Assembly (NCBI GenBank): GCA_002284615.2
Contig: MU069747.1
Span: 267,971-294,810 of the forward strand
DNA from: Dunaliella salina
Lineage: Eukaryota; Chlorophyta; Chlorophyceae; Chlamydomonadales; Dunaliellaceae
Direction of reading: 5' to 3'
Length of the DNA: 26,840 bases
Part shown: positions 16,259 to 25,955 of the stretch, in pieces
Numbering within the stretch: the stretch's first letter is position 1
How the letters are laid out: every line of letters starts with the position of its first letter
Position numbers and translations under genes: made by a program
Notes under the pieces: generated by a model
Database searches by the model: none
Told to the model about the DNA's origin: nothing
What the model saw: the letters and a program-made list of their open reading frames with translations, nothing else

Positions 16259-16705
16259 AAGAAAACAAGTTTCTTTAATCCTGCCCCCCCCTCTCCAGGT
16301 TTTAGAAAACCGGAGATGGATATCCAGTAATTGATTAACTGTTGCAAGGGTCGAGTGGCCTCTCCAAATGGCTTCCTGCGTCCTCTACAATGACCTGCAT
16401 GGTATCTCCAGGCCTGGATGTGCGTTCCGCAGCACAGCTGTGCGCAGACCCCCCCCCCCCCCCAAGGGTGACCCCCCAGGCGCTCACAGGAGACTTCAGC
16501 ACTTGTTAAATCAACTTCACAAAGTGCCACAGCAGAGCCTCTTTGGCCAGGAGTGCGGTCGAAATTCAATGTAAACACAGGTATTGCAAACCGGATTAAG
16601 GACACCGATTGGATTGATCGAAACTACACAGATGCGATTGATTTCCTTCATCCTAACCTACCATTGTAAACGCACCCTTATTGAAAAATCAAGAAGTGCC
16701 ATTAT
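16259..16705. other. No gene supported
   Basis: Contains a C15 run (about 16449-16463). The upstream part of the gypsy element whose protease tail begins near 16706 should lie here, but no zinc knuckle or DSG protease motif could be found. Confidence 0.35.
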
Positions 16706-17364
16706 TCTAGGATTACTTTTGTGGATGCATGTTGAGCCTTTTTCATGGGCAATGTGCTCAATGAAGTAGAGTTGATAGTGGGTATGGATGCCATGAAACG
16801 TACGTACAAGGCGGACTTGTGTTGTGAAGATGAATATTGAAAGGCACTGGCTCAAACCATACCATAGGCCTGTGAAAAAAGAAAGAAAGGACAAGGAAAT
16901 GCAAGATCCTTACAAATCAGTGTGCTCAACGGAGGCATTGAGGGAAGCACATGTAGAATGCCTATCTGCAAAGCAAGCTGCAAAGCAATTAAAGAAAGGA
17001 GCAGCAAGTTGGTTGCTTCTTGTCAAGCCTGAGGAACAAAGTCATTGAGGACTAAAAAGATCGGCTCGAAGAGAGGAAGGAGTGCCCTCCTCACCGGTTT
17101 GATACAAGCCACACCATAAGACTGGAAGAAGGGGCGAAACCAATATTTTGGCGCCCGTATCACTTGTCTCCGATAGAGCGAGCGGAAGTGAGAAAGCAGG
17201 TTAAGGAGCTGCTTGACAAGGGGTTGATTGAGCCTAGTGCCTCTCCATATGGAGCTCCTGTGTTGTTTGTGCAGAAAAAAGATGGATCTCTGCGCATGTG
17301 TGTTGATTACAGAGCACTGAATAGGCATCCAAAATTTGATCCTCCTTCCTGTGCCTCTCTTTGA
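16706..17364 (+). pseudogene. Ty3/gypsy protease tail and RT N-terminus (truncated)
   Basis: Plus-strand pieces in the right order for a gypsy pol. At 16706-16820 ITFVDAC, stop, then GNVLNEVELIVGMDAMKR, the end of the aspartic protease. At 16824-17048 in another frame CLSAKQAAKQLKKGAASWLL, the spacer before RT. At 17056-17361 [56 protein letters not shown] and MCVDYRALN, the conserved RT fingers. Homology stops just after DYRALN and the frame ends at TGA 17362-17364, before the catalytic YxDD. Several stops and frame changes show it is dead. It runs rightward, whereas the LTR element at 9861-11520 runs leftward and lacks this part, so this is a separate insertion. Confidence 0.88.
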
Positions 17365-17620
17365 TTGATACCATGCCGATATGTGATCACCACGCAGAAA
17401 TAACGTTTTTACGTTTGCGGGATGACTGTGTGCAGCCAAACTAGATATTTCCTTGAGGTTAGAGCTGCTGCATTTCTTTTAGTTTCCTGCAGTTGTCAGA
17501 GTCTTCGCTCACCCGCAACAACAAAGAAAAAACTACCTAGGCAGAGAAAACTCTCACTAAATCACTTCATTAATGAGGGAAGCAAGAGGCTGTTCAAATG
17601 GTAGAAAGTGCACTACCACA
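17365..17620. other. Junction between gypsy and LINE fragments
   Basis: No homology recognised on either side of about 17370-17590. Near 17625-17640 the plus strand reads GAFDS, which fits the (K)AFD start of RT palm motif A of the LINE, with a frame change before the long open part at 17646. Thus the LINE is truncated at its 5' end close to here. Confidence 0.4.
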
Positions 17621-18510
17621 TGGGGGCTTTTGACAGTCAACAGTAGTGCTATTCCCACACACACTCAATATCCTGAAACATCTATACCATAACGAGGAGT
17701 ACTTTTTGATTGATGGGGATAAGCAATTGCAAGCTTATGTTAAACCTATCTTTAATGGCAAACAGGGCTGTCCCCTTTCTCCTTTGCTTTTTTCGATATA
17801 TCTCAACGACATCAATGACATCATTAACGGTATCGAAGGAGCTTGCACTGGCACTTCTGGTTACCATTTCTCCAACCTCCTGTATGCCGACGACTTGTGC
17901 CTGACTTCCAACTCTCTGAACGATCTTCAAGCCATGTTACATCGTTTCAGAGCTTATGCACGTCGCAAATTTTTGACTGTCAATACGAAGAAATCAGTGG
18001 TAGTCTGTTTTAATTCCAAGACTGACAATTCACCAACATTTTACTATGATGGGGAAGTTTTGCCTTACACAAATCACTCCCGTTATCTTGGTATGATGTT
18101 TGACGAACATGTTAATTCTCAGACTGCTACTGAGGAAGCCCTCAAAGTGTCTTAAGAGAGTGTGGAATTGCGCCTACTCAATTTAATTGGTTCAGAGCCT
18201 GCGCGCAATTTTATAATTCACTCCTTCAATGCAACAGTCATCTCAGAATATTCGCTCTGCCAACCCTTTGAATTTAGTCAACTCATTGTGGATCTTAGGT
18301 CTCTTTATCTGGCGTATTGGAGGCATTTTTCTTCTTATCATCCACGGGAGCTTAAGCAAAAAGTTTACCCGTCACCAATGGAGTGCCATTCCAGCCAATG
18401 ATGCACATGCGCTTACTCTCCGTACCCTGTACCCAAATAATTTTCCTTGGATCTTCCTAAACACATTGTTCGGAATGTGGCTCGCTTTAAACTTGGAGTT
18501 CATGATTTGA
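17621..18510 (+). pseudogene. LINE (non-LTR) reverse transcriptase fragment 2
   Basis: The longest intact part (17646-18155, 169 codons) has the RT core: GKQGCPLSPLLF at residues 38-49, the catalytic YADD at 80-83, the LTVNTKKS block at 110-117 and RYLGMMFDEH at 146-155. It ends at a TAA (18153-18155); beyond it, plus-strand frames with stops read LKRVWNCAYS, AILYNS and, at about 18450-18500, LPKHIVRNVARFKLGVHDL, which matches the C-terminal region of chlorophyte LINE proteins. The endonuclease and RT N-terminus are absent. The catalytic residues are intact, but truncation and frame breaks make it non-functional. No poly(A) or simple-repeat tail with target duplication was identified. Confidence 0.88.
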
Positions 18511-19344
18511 AAGGGCCTAGCCAATACTTTTGTCTTTCGTTGCCCGTTATGGTGGTGGAATTTGGTGGGCAGGTCGCGGGAGGGTATTCATGGAGGGATT
18601 GAGGCCTTTGCTATCGAGTCATATGGAGGGCAACCATGTGCCTGATGATGTGTGTTCACTAGTAATTGATGAATGCTGCGAGTGTGTTAACGTCGGGCAA
18701 TAAATCAAATACATGCCGTGGCATTGCAAGAGCAGGCTGCAGAGAAACTCGTGTTACTTTGATTGAGGAGGAGGAGTTTGCTTACAGGATGTCACGCACC
18801 TCAATGGAGCTACTCAATATTTGTGTGTGCTTTACTTGAACTACAATTGGCAGTTGCATGTCTATAGTGTGTGAGGGGGGCACACACAAAGGCAGGTGCA
18901 TGGCCACGCATGGATATGCATCTAACCCACCTGCCTTGCATAGCCCATGGTGAGGTGCATGCATGCATTGGCTTGCAGCTGCTTGGCTTCCTGATTCGAC
19001 CCTATATAATTGTGTCTCCAACTTTCAAGTAACAAGCATTGGAGTATTTGTTGTGACCTCCTTTGTCTACTCAGAATTTGCCAGGTTATCTCATATCAAC
19101 ATATTTACTCATTGAAACACCAACAGATTTACTCATTGACTGACTTCGGTGATGGTGGGTTTCAGTACATAAAATTACCTAAAACTTGTTTCAGAAAATA
19201 TGGCCTACTTGCCAGGAATGCAACAAAAAATGCTCAATTACAACCAAAAAGGAATGTTTGCACTTGCATTCGTGCTTTAGAACAATGCAAGGATATCAGC
19301 ATTCAACAGGGATTGAACTAGCTCTTTGGATGATCCAACCCAAC
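18511..19344. other. No gene supported
   Basis: Moderate AT content, short frames only. May include untranslated 3' LINE sequence at its left edge; no tail repeat marks the end. Confidence 0.4.
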
Positions 19345-19565
19345 AGCAGTAGTATGGCTGAGTAGTTGAAGTATGATGAAATAGTAACAGTGTGTTGAAA
19401 TATGGTGGAATAGTAGAAGTGTCTTGGAAAAGAAATAGTATGTCGGAATAGCAGTAGATCGTTGAAACGGCGGTAGTATGTTGAAATGGCGGTAGTATGT
19501 TGGAATAGCAGTAGTGTGTTGGGATGGCTGTTATATGTTGTGTAGTAGAAGTATGTTGGTAGAAG
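19345..19565. repeat. 19-bp minisatellite, GGCGGTAGTATGTTGAAAT type
   Basis: The clearest units are GGCGGTAGTATGTTGAAAT, GGCGGTAGTATGTTGGAAT and AGCAGTAGTGTGTTGGGAT in exact 19-bp steps at about 19468-19526, with more diverged units on both sides. Minus-strand frames through it read Tyr/Thr/His-rich strings and are not genes. Confidence 0.85.
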
Positions 19566-19723
19566 TTATGGAAAAATAGTAAGAAAAGCATGGGGGCTCC
19601 CAAAACTCTGCAACAAATCAATTTCACGGCATCAGCTCAACAATCAACTTCTTCAAACGGAGCCGAGATCAGCACCAGCCACATTGGTGGGGCATAAACA
19701 TGAAAATGGAGGCATCCATCTTT

Positions 19724-20365
19724 TCATGAAGGCAGCACTAAGCGCTGCAGCAGTCGCTGGACCGCACCCAGGTTGCCTGCGCCCTCTACAAAGCCCTGCA
19801 GTTCTGCAGCAAGGAACTGCAGCACATGAGGCGCGCTATCAGCCCAAGCAGCCACGCTCGCATTCTCCGTCGTCAGAGAAGCTCCTGAGCTATCACCAAT
19901 ACCTGCAGCTGGATGCTGCATCCTTGTGCCCCGCTCCAGCGTCTCCTGTTCACTCTCAGGTCTCGCTGCCTGCTGCCGCTGCTGTTGCTTTAAAGTTTGA
20001 TGCGCACGCAGCAGCAGATCCAGATCAGCTACGAAGGGTTGGAAGTGGAGTAGCCATGCTTTGTGAGCAGTTGAACTAAGGGCTCCGGCTACAGCTGCTG
20101 GCATGCTGGCGTTAGAAGCAAAGCTCGGGGCTGCTGACGGCTGCAGGGAGGTGCCAGCGGCAAGGTTGCCTGCTGTTAGGCTGGAGGCAGGACTCGGTGT
20201 TATAATTATATCACTTGAAGTGCCACCGCTGGGCTCAATGCCCACCCTCTCCAGCTCCTGCAAGATTGAGAGGGGTAATGGCATTGTTTGTTTGTGCCGG
20301 AGAATGAGTTTAGATGCAAGCCTCATCTCCTTTAGAGATTTCATTGGATCAAAAGTTTTATCCAT
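19724..20365 (-). CDS. Hypothetical protein, 213 codons
   Basis: An uninterrupted minus-strand frame starting MDKTFDPMKSLKEMRL in a good eukaryotic context (AAAATGG) and ending QRLLQRLVLPS with TGA. The N-terminal part (MRLASKLILRHKQTMPLPLS, then ILQELERVGIEP) is amphipathic. A Ser/Ala/Thr-rich linker follows, then WLLHFQPFVADLDLLLRAHQ with a Gln-rich helix (LKQQQRQQAARPESEQE), and finally HVLQFLAAELQGFVEGAGNL, again helical. High GC3 and Ala/Gln content fit host genes rather than the AT-rich transposon fragments. No domain recognised. An in-frame stop lies 18-20 bases upstream of the ATG, so either the ATG is real or an acceptor (GAGTTAG, just upstream) begins the exon. The neighbouring frame at 20379-20636 on the same strand is also coding-like and might be an upstream exon. 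Confidence 0.6.
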   Translation of the reverse strand: MDKTFDPMKSLKEMRLASKLILRHKQTMPLPLSILQELERVGIEPSGGTSSDIIITPSPASSLTAGNLAAGTSLQPSAAPSFASNASMPAAVAGALSSTAHKAWLLHFQPFVADLDLLLRAHQTLKQQQRQQAARPESEQETLERGTRMQHPAAGIGDSSGASLTTENASVAAWADSAPHVLQFLAAELQGFVEGAGNLGAVQRLLQRLVLPS

Positions 20366-20378
20366 TTTGATACCTAAC

Positions 20379-20636
20379 TCAAGTGTTTAGGTTTTGGGGC
20401 ACTTTGCACAATGACTTGCATTTTAAGACGACTCTTTTTTTGGGGGGGGTGTCGTCCAGCTCTGTGACTGTTGTCTTCGACTCATAGGAGCAATTGCTGC
20501 TGCAACTCAGCGTGTGCAACTTGGTGTCTTGTGTAGAATCCACTCTGTGACCTGTCCGATTCCAAAAGGGTTCACCATCCAAATCCTGATGCGTGCCACA
20601 GCTAAATTCATAGGAAACAGAGCAAAAGTGTGGCAA
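20379..20636 (-). CDS. Coding-like frame, unknown
   Basis: Minus-strand frame of 85 codons reading CGTHQDLDGEPFWNRTGHRV, SCSSNCSYESKTTVTELDD and PPKKRVVLKCKSLCK. The C-run encodes Pro-Pro. It lies in a different frame 13 bases upstream of the 213-codon frame, too close for a normal intron between their ends. If both are real the boundary must lie inside one of them. Low certainty. Confidence 0.25.
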   Translation of the reverse strand: MPHFCSVSYEFSCGTHQDLDGEPFWNRTGHRVDSTQDTKLHTLSCSSNCSYESKTTVTELDDTPPKKRVVLKCKSLCKVPQNLNT

Positions 20637-20639
20637 GAA

Positions 20640-21540
20640 GACATGGCTGGATCAGGACACGAAATTGCATAAGAAGCTCGTCAAATCCCTTTTTACGGAA
20701 AATAGTAGAAAGCTACACAAGCAGTGAACAAACTTCACACATCAATCAAGGAAAAGAGGATACCTAGGGCCAAGGCACCGTGTATCCCCTTAACTTAGAT
20801 CCTGTTTACAGACTTGCGCATTATGTTTCTATTCTGTGGCTCTATATGCCTTGTAGGGTAATGTATCAGGTAAGTTCAAGTAGCATATGCTAAAACTTTG
20901 AAACTCTGAAAGTGGAAACTTTGACAGTGGTAACCAGAATTTGCATGAATTTTGGTGCAAATGTCTCTAGGTGCCATTCAGAGATCAACAACCCTTATCA
21001 GTACATGCAAGCTTTTCATTGGGCTGGGAGTTGGAAGGGCAGGGAAAGGGGGAGAGCCTTAGCTGGCCCTGTGGCAGGGGAGTTTGAGTCAGGGCATTCA
21101 GGAGCATGGCGGACAACCCTCCAGATCCCTATAAGCTCTGTCTTTGGTTTCCTCCTGGACTAGCTGTGTCGAGTGTAGATTTGAGGACCCTGAGACACCT
21201 CCCAGCTTGCAAGTCCAGGGATCCCTTCCTCAACCCACGCTGCCTTTTGGTGCTAGCTTATACTTTTTGTGCTTTTCCTTCTTTCCTCTACAAGTCTGTG
21301 AAAATATGGATCAGGATCCAGCAGATGACCTGATTTTCCAATTGCACATCGCTTGTAGCATGGGGCTGCCTTGAGGCTCAACAATTTGTGACTTGTTACA
21401 ACTTCCTGCACTGGCATTTTCTCGATTTTTCCCCCGTCCCAGATCAGCACAACACCCACATCAGCACAACACCCAACCCCTACCCCCGCTAAGACTCAGT
21501 CACCTTTCACAATAACAGAGTGTCTCTACGCACTATCCTA
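20640..21540. other. No gene supported
   Basis: Short plus-strand frames near 20912-21374 have no motif and no splice support. Contains a 34-36-bp sequence (about 20753-20788) that recurs near 23508. Confidence 0.4.
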
Positions 21541-21849
21541 ACGGGAGATCATGAGAGATGCTGGCATAAGCCATTTACCATAGAACCTCTCTGAACTTGG
21601 CCTTCCAAACGAAGGAGCCTTCAGGTTTGCAGCAATACCCCTCTGCCATGCTGTAAAGACCCTGACCGAAATACTAAGCACCAAATATGCCATCCGATCA
21701 AGCAATTCGACAATTGGGGTCTGGGGACGAGGCCAACAGGACGGGTTTCTTACAGAAGGGCAAGGCGCATTCTTGAATGAATAGCTGACCACACCTCAGA
21801 TTTACAGTCTATGCTGGTTGGTGTCCAAGCATAGACTACTAATGTTACT

Positions 21850-22463
21850 TTCACAGCGCAATCACCAGCGCATCTCCAGCTCCACAGTACTCTCAGCGCT
21901 GACAGTTGGATTTTCCTTAATGCATGCAGCTTAGGGTCCGGCATAGATTCTCACTTTTACTTCCACAGCACAATCACCAGCGCACCTCTTGCTCCACAGC
22001 AGCACACATGCGTGGGAAAAGCCCATGCTGCAGCTCCTGGCACACATCGCGTGGCAGCACCAGCAAAGTGCAGTTGCCATACAGCAAAGGCTGGCCAGGA
22101 GAGCTGAAGCGCTGTGCTTCAGTTGTGCTGCCTTCAGAGCTCAGCGTACTTGCTCCACGGCTAGGCAATCTGACGGTGGCTGAGAAAATGCCAGCTGGCT
22201 GGTGTGGCAACACGAATAGCTTCAAGCTGCAGGTGCCAAGATCATCATCGTACATGTCTACGCTCAGAGGTGGGATGCGGATCCTGCAAGCGTGAAGGCC
22301 CAGTATTTTGTTCTGAACACAGATCATGGTACACACTTGTGAGGTCGCATGCTTCTGTGCTTCTCTTCCTCTTAGTCTGAACTGGTGGGGCTCACTCTCT
22401 GCTTCAGCGCCGGCTGTTGGAATTCCCTTAATGCATGCTGGCTGTGTCCAGCATACACTTTCT
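21850..22463. repeat. Two short diverged direct duplications
   Basis: 21850-21890 matches 21962-22002 (both CACAGC[GA]CAATCACCAGCGCA, then GCTCCACAG). Independently, 21891-21953 matches 22401-22463 (TTCAGCGC/CTCAGCGC, then TTAATGCATGC and AGCATA). The second pair places a copy on each side of the exon at 21974-22283. Confidence 0.6.
21974..22283 (-). CDS. Candidate terminal exon, unknown protein
   Basis: A good acceptor on the minus strand (CACGCTTGCAG, exon from 22283) opens a frame reading IRIPPLSVDMYDDDLGTCSL, KLFVLPHQPAGIFSATVRLP, a Ser/Gly-rich loop, then LLYGNCTLLVLPRDVCQEL and a stop after CAAVEQEVRW. The alternating hydrophobic pattern suggests a beta-rich domain. The open frame extends further right (to 22603) but that part crosses a duplicated segment and is probably intron or another exon. 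The family is not recognised. Coding texture is good and there are no breaks, so this is likely part of a host gene running leftward, perhaps together with the exon at 22918-23300. Confidence 0.45.
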
Positions 22464-22917
22464 TTCAGATTGCATGCAATAGCAAATCCTTTTGCCTGTG
22501 CCTGTGTAGCAATTGGCGTTTTGAAGTCCAGGAAGGGGCATCCTTGTGTATACAATGTATCAAGAAGCTGCCGGCATGCCCCTCTCCTCTGAGCTAGTCC
22601 CATCCAATATCAAACTTGAGCACTATAGTGAATGGTGCGCGTCAGGAACTGTAAGCCACGCCGATACCTACATGCCTGACTATCTCATCCAAAAGCAACA
22701 CACTGAAGCAGCCCAACAATGAAATGCCTGCTGGTGCCTGAGGTGCAGAAAAGGAACTTTGAAATGAAGAACTTGTGAACATAGAGCCTTCTCACACCAT
22801 GAATTTGTGCACTCCTCTGCTTCTGCTTTTAAACTCCGAAGCCTCTGACATCTTGCATCAAAGACTTCAGTCCACAACTTTTCGTATCCTTGGATCAGGA
22901 TTGCACCTTGACCTACC

Positions 22918-23300
22918 TTGTGCAGCACAACTTCACACAAAATCCATGTTCCACACCCCTAAAATGCACGCTGTCAACATGCACATGACCTGAACCCCAC
23001 CTGATACTGTGCTCGCCGCACACGCTCCTGCTGTAGCCCCTGGCACTGCTGCTCCACCCTCGCTCTCCGCTGCCTCTCCCTCTCTCCCCACTGCCCCAGC
23101 TGCCAGTGCTGGACCTGCCCCTTTCCCTGCTGCCCCTGCTTCTGCTCCTGCTGCTGCTGCTCCTAGCACCTCTGCTACCTCTACTGCTGGCAATATGCAG
23201 CTCATGGCCTTCGTCCACAAGAGCAGCACCATCACCCTTGAACACCACCACACGCACAGCAACAGATGTGAAGCTGCTCTTGACGCTCAAGTCCAATTGC
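22918..23300 (-). CDS. Candidate internal exon with Arg/Ser/Gly repeat
   Basis: Minus strand: acceptor TCACTGTGCAG, then EVQLDLSVKSSFTSVAVRVV, VFKGDGAALVDEGHELHIAS, then an SRG/SRS low-complexity repeat (GSRERGRSS, GSGERGRGSG) from a GCTCCTGCTGC-type minisatellite (about 23029-23180), then VHVDSVHFRGVEHGFCVKLC. It ends at ACAAG|GTAGGT, a consensus donor. Upstream beta-like sequence could be a strand-rich domain. Another frame across 22780-22940 (QGAILIQGYEKLWTEVFDAR, then LRSLKAEAEECTN) is also coding-like, so exon boundaries here are not settled. Family not recognised. Confidence 0.4.
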
Positions 23301-23349
23301 ACCTCCTGCACAGTGAGTGTAACACTGTGCAATCTGAATCTTAGATTGT

Positions 23350-24098
23350 TGCATTGAAGCTTTGAGGTTGTGTAATTTCAGCGAATCTCCTGATGGAGCA
23401 TGCAAGAAAGAGGGATGAATCTGCAAGCGCCAAGTCCATCAAAAGGGAAGGATTCTTTTAGTAGAGTTTTGCAGGCGGCAAAACATGCTCCCTACACCTA
23501 TGAAGGGAAAGAGGATACTGAGCGCTAAGGCACCGGGTACCTGCTCCACCAAGAGAAGAAACATAAGAAGGATTCCAAGGGGGACCAGGAGGGTTTGATA
23601 GTAGGACCTTCAAGGTCCTGCAATTGACAGCTGTGATCATGAGAAATGGTGGAGACAGCTGTGATCATGAGAAATGGTGGAGGCTGCCTCTGGAGCATGT
23701 CTGATGCTTGCAAATCACATGGGCGTTATGGACAAAGCGCTAGTTCAAGCATTGCATGCCAATTGTTCCATGGACAGTGGAGAAAATGCTTGAAGGGCTT
23801 GCAGTTCGTCTGAATAGCATCGTACTGCAGTGGGAGCATCAGAATTATTGAGCGGAAGGATTGATGAGGCCCATTGACAAGTGAAAGGACCTGAGCCCAA
23901 GAAAAGTGTGGTCAAGACATTGATGAGATGAAGGGGAACCTCCGGCCTTTCTTAGAAGCGTCCAACATGTTGGCAGGAAGCAAATGCATCTATCCTGTTC
24001 GCCCATTGGATACATTTTTGCTTACCAAAATGCAACCACCCACCCCTTCCCAATCTGGAACTCATTGAAACCCAACCTGTCGATAGTTTTTTTTTTAC
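23350..24098. other. No gene supported; includes a 28-bp tandem duplication
   Basis: No coding texture. Downstream region of the minus-strand gene ending near 24099, with an A/T-rich tract at 24087-24098. The tandem duplication is listed separately. Confidence 0.4.
23626..23681. repeat. Perfect 28-bp tandem duplication
   Basis: Units 23626-23653 and 23654-23681 are identical, beginning GACAGCTGTGATCATGAG. The perfection indicates a recent event. The core CAGCTGTGATCA is partly self-complementary. Confidence 0.97.
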
Positions 24099-25955
24099 TT
24101 AGGCAGGCCAACTCACAAGGGAAGCAAGAAGGGCTTGGCGGCTATCGAACACGCATGGGTTTGTAGACAGCAGCTTGACGGTTGTGGTGGCAGCAAGTGG
24201 GGCGGATGCAAGTGGAGTTTCATTCTCAGATCCAGGGCCAGCACTTGTTGGGGTGGCTGTCGGCAGAGATGTTCGTGAAGCAGGAGCTCGAGAAAATGCA
24301 TGCAGAGCTGCCTGTGACAATCGAGCTGCTGTGGGAGGGGCAGCTGGGGTGGGTGGTTGCATTTCCGGGTGCTGTGGCTGCTCATCCTGCCTCCCTCCCT
24401 CTCTCCCTCCCTCTTCAGCCAGCCGTCCAAAAATCACTGGGTCTTTGCCCTCTGCTTGCGCACGCACTGGCACGGCAGACAGCTCAGGTAGCGTTGCGCA
24501 TATGGCATTGCATAAAAGGGAGACATTGGTCAGTGGTGTGGAGGGCACGGGAACTGCTGCTGATGGCGTGTATGAAGTGGGGAGAGGTGGAGCAGAGGGA
24601 AGGCTCGTGGGTAAGAGTGCAGCTGGGGCTTGTGGGTAAGGGAGGGCTGGCCAGGGCTCACTGGATGGTGCCTGGATCCTATGGCGCAAGGGAGCTTGCA
24701 GGAGTGTGTGGACATGGTGGCTGAAGGGGTTGTCATGGTATGCACTGTCATCGCTAGAACGCACACCCACTGAGGTGCATTCACTGCTCCAGCGCTCCTG
24801 CATGGCACTGTCGTCACTGAGCCGGAAGGATCCTGGGGTAAGGCTGCAGCCCTCGTGCCCCTGCTGTTGTTGCTTCTCAGCTTGCGCTGTGCTGTAATCC
24901 AGGCTAGCCTTGAAAGGCAGCACTTCAGGCACCACTTCCATCTCCTCCGGCACTTGTGCCAGCTGCTGCAGTGGTTGTGGTGGTGGCAAAGCATAATGCT
25001 CCTGCTGCTGTGGCAGCTGCGCCGCCTGCTGCTGCTGCTGCTGCTGCTGCTGTGGCGGCTGCTCCTGATGCTGTTGCTGCAGTGCTCGTCGCACCTCCCG
25101 CCACTGTTCAAAGCGTGTTAGGGCGCCCTCTGCCAAGCCAGTAGACCACACCAAAAGCTGCACGCAGCCAGTGACACTGGTACACCAGCTGCTGAAGGTT
25201 GTGCCACTGGAGGCTCTCTCCATTTCCTTGAGGTGGTAACAGGCCGCGGTAGAGTAGGCAAGGCTCACTTGACTAGAATCCAGGCCCGGGTGTGCTTCCA
25301 CCTACATTCACATAAGTGGTAGATGGAAGGGGGAATAATGGGCTTTGGACCTGCCAGCGTACCCTGCGTCCTGTTGTGCAAACCAAGACAAAAGGAATAT
25401 GCGATGACGAGCGTGCGTTCCTTGCATGCTGCTACGTGCACAATAAGATGCAAAGCATGCAAGCAGAATTAGAGATTGATTGTACAAAGATGGAGAATGT
25501 CAGCAACAAAGGAGCCCCACCTTCGCGCTACAAACTTCTGAGCGGGTGCTGCTGCGGTACAATACGTAAGAGGGCTTTGGGGTAGTGGTGGCAGGTGCTT
25601 TGAGCTGAAGCGTTGGGCTTGCCAAGCTCGCAGGGCTAGCAGAAATGGGACTGCTGGAACAGAAGCAGGTGCTTGTGGGCACATGCCCTGCCTTGGGAGT
25701 GTGCGGGTGCAGCAGCTGCTTGTGTGCTGAGTCGTCCATGGACGGCTGCTTGCTGGCTGCTTGCTTGCCTGGTTGCTGATCACACCGGTTGTGGCATGAG
25801 CGTGAGATCTTGTAGGCAAGGAAAACCAGGGTGGGGCAGCATAAGCATGCAAACCACAGCAGATATGATCGATTAGCGGTGGCAGCTGCCCATGGGCAAG
25901 GGATGATGGTGTGTCCTAGGCCCTCCTCCTTCAGCCCATTAACAGCATTGATCAA
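24099..25955 (-). CDS. Two-exon (or more) gene: membrane-anchored, polyQ/Pro-rich protein
   Basis: The minus-strand exon at 25521-25955 reads ANRSYLLWFACLCCPTLVFL with AYKI (one transmembrane segment), then a Ser/Pro-rich stretch ending TRSEVCSAK at donor AAG|GTGGGG. The exon at 24099-25301 starts VEAHPGLDSSQVSLAYSTA after a CACTTATGTGAATGTAG acceptor with a pyrimidine-rich tract. The join is in phase 0. The second exon (400 codons) continues with WCTSVTGCVQLLVWSTGLAE (hydrophobic), a nine-Gln run near residue 90, two SDDSA motifs and a Pro/Ala-rich tail, with no stop. The beginning is open: there is no in-frame ATG in the first exon, so an upstream exon is needed. The stop at 24099 is provisional, because GTGAGT at 24116-24111 could be a further donor. 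Function not recognised; a membrane or signalling role is only a guess. Confidence 0.65.
25018..25058. repeat. CTG/CAG trinucleotide tract
   Basis: About nine uninterrupted CTG units (CAG on the coding minus strand) within a longer interrupted stretch that encodes the Gln run of the gene at 24099-25955. Likely length-polymorphic. Confidence 0.9.
25302..25520 (-). other. Predicted 219-nt phase-0 intron
   Basis: Minus-strand GTGGGG donor (25520) and ATGTAG acceptor (25302) preceded by a CCCCCTTCCATCTACC pyrimidine tract. The intron separates two open frames that join in phase 0. Confidence 0.6.

Noticed and set aside
16063..16605. 180-codon minus-strand frame
   Set aside because: It reads through the right arm of the inverted duplication and a C-run; no motif and no splice support.
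17023..17439. Long minus-strand open frame (138 codons)
   Set aside because: It is the antisense of the gypsy RT fragment, whose plus-strand reading has clear RT motifs.
19277..19627. 116-codon minus-strand Tyr/Thr/His-rich frame
   Set aside because: Translation of the 19-bp minisatellite.
24182..24724. 180-codon plus-strand open frame
   Set aside because: Antisense of the Pro/Ala-rich exon of the minus-strand gene; GC-rich coding exons often leave such shadows.
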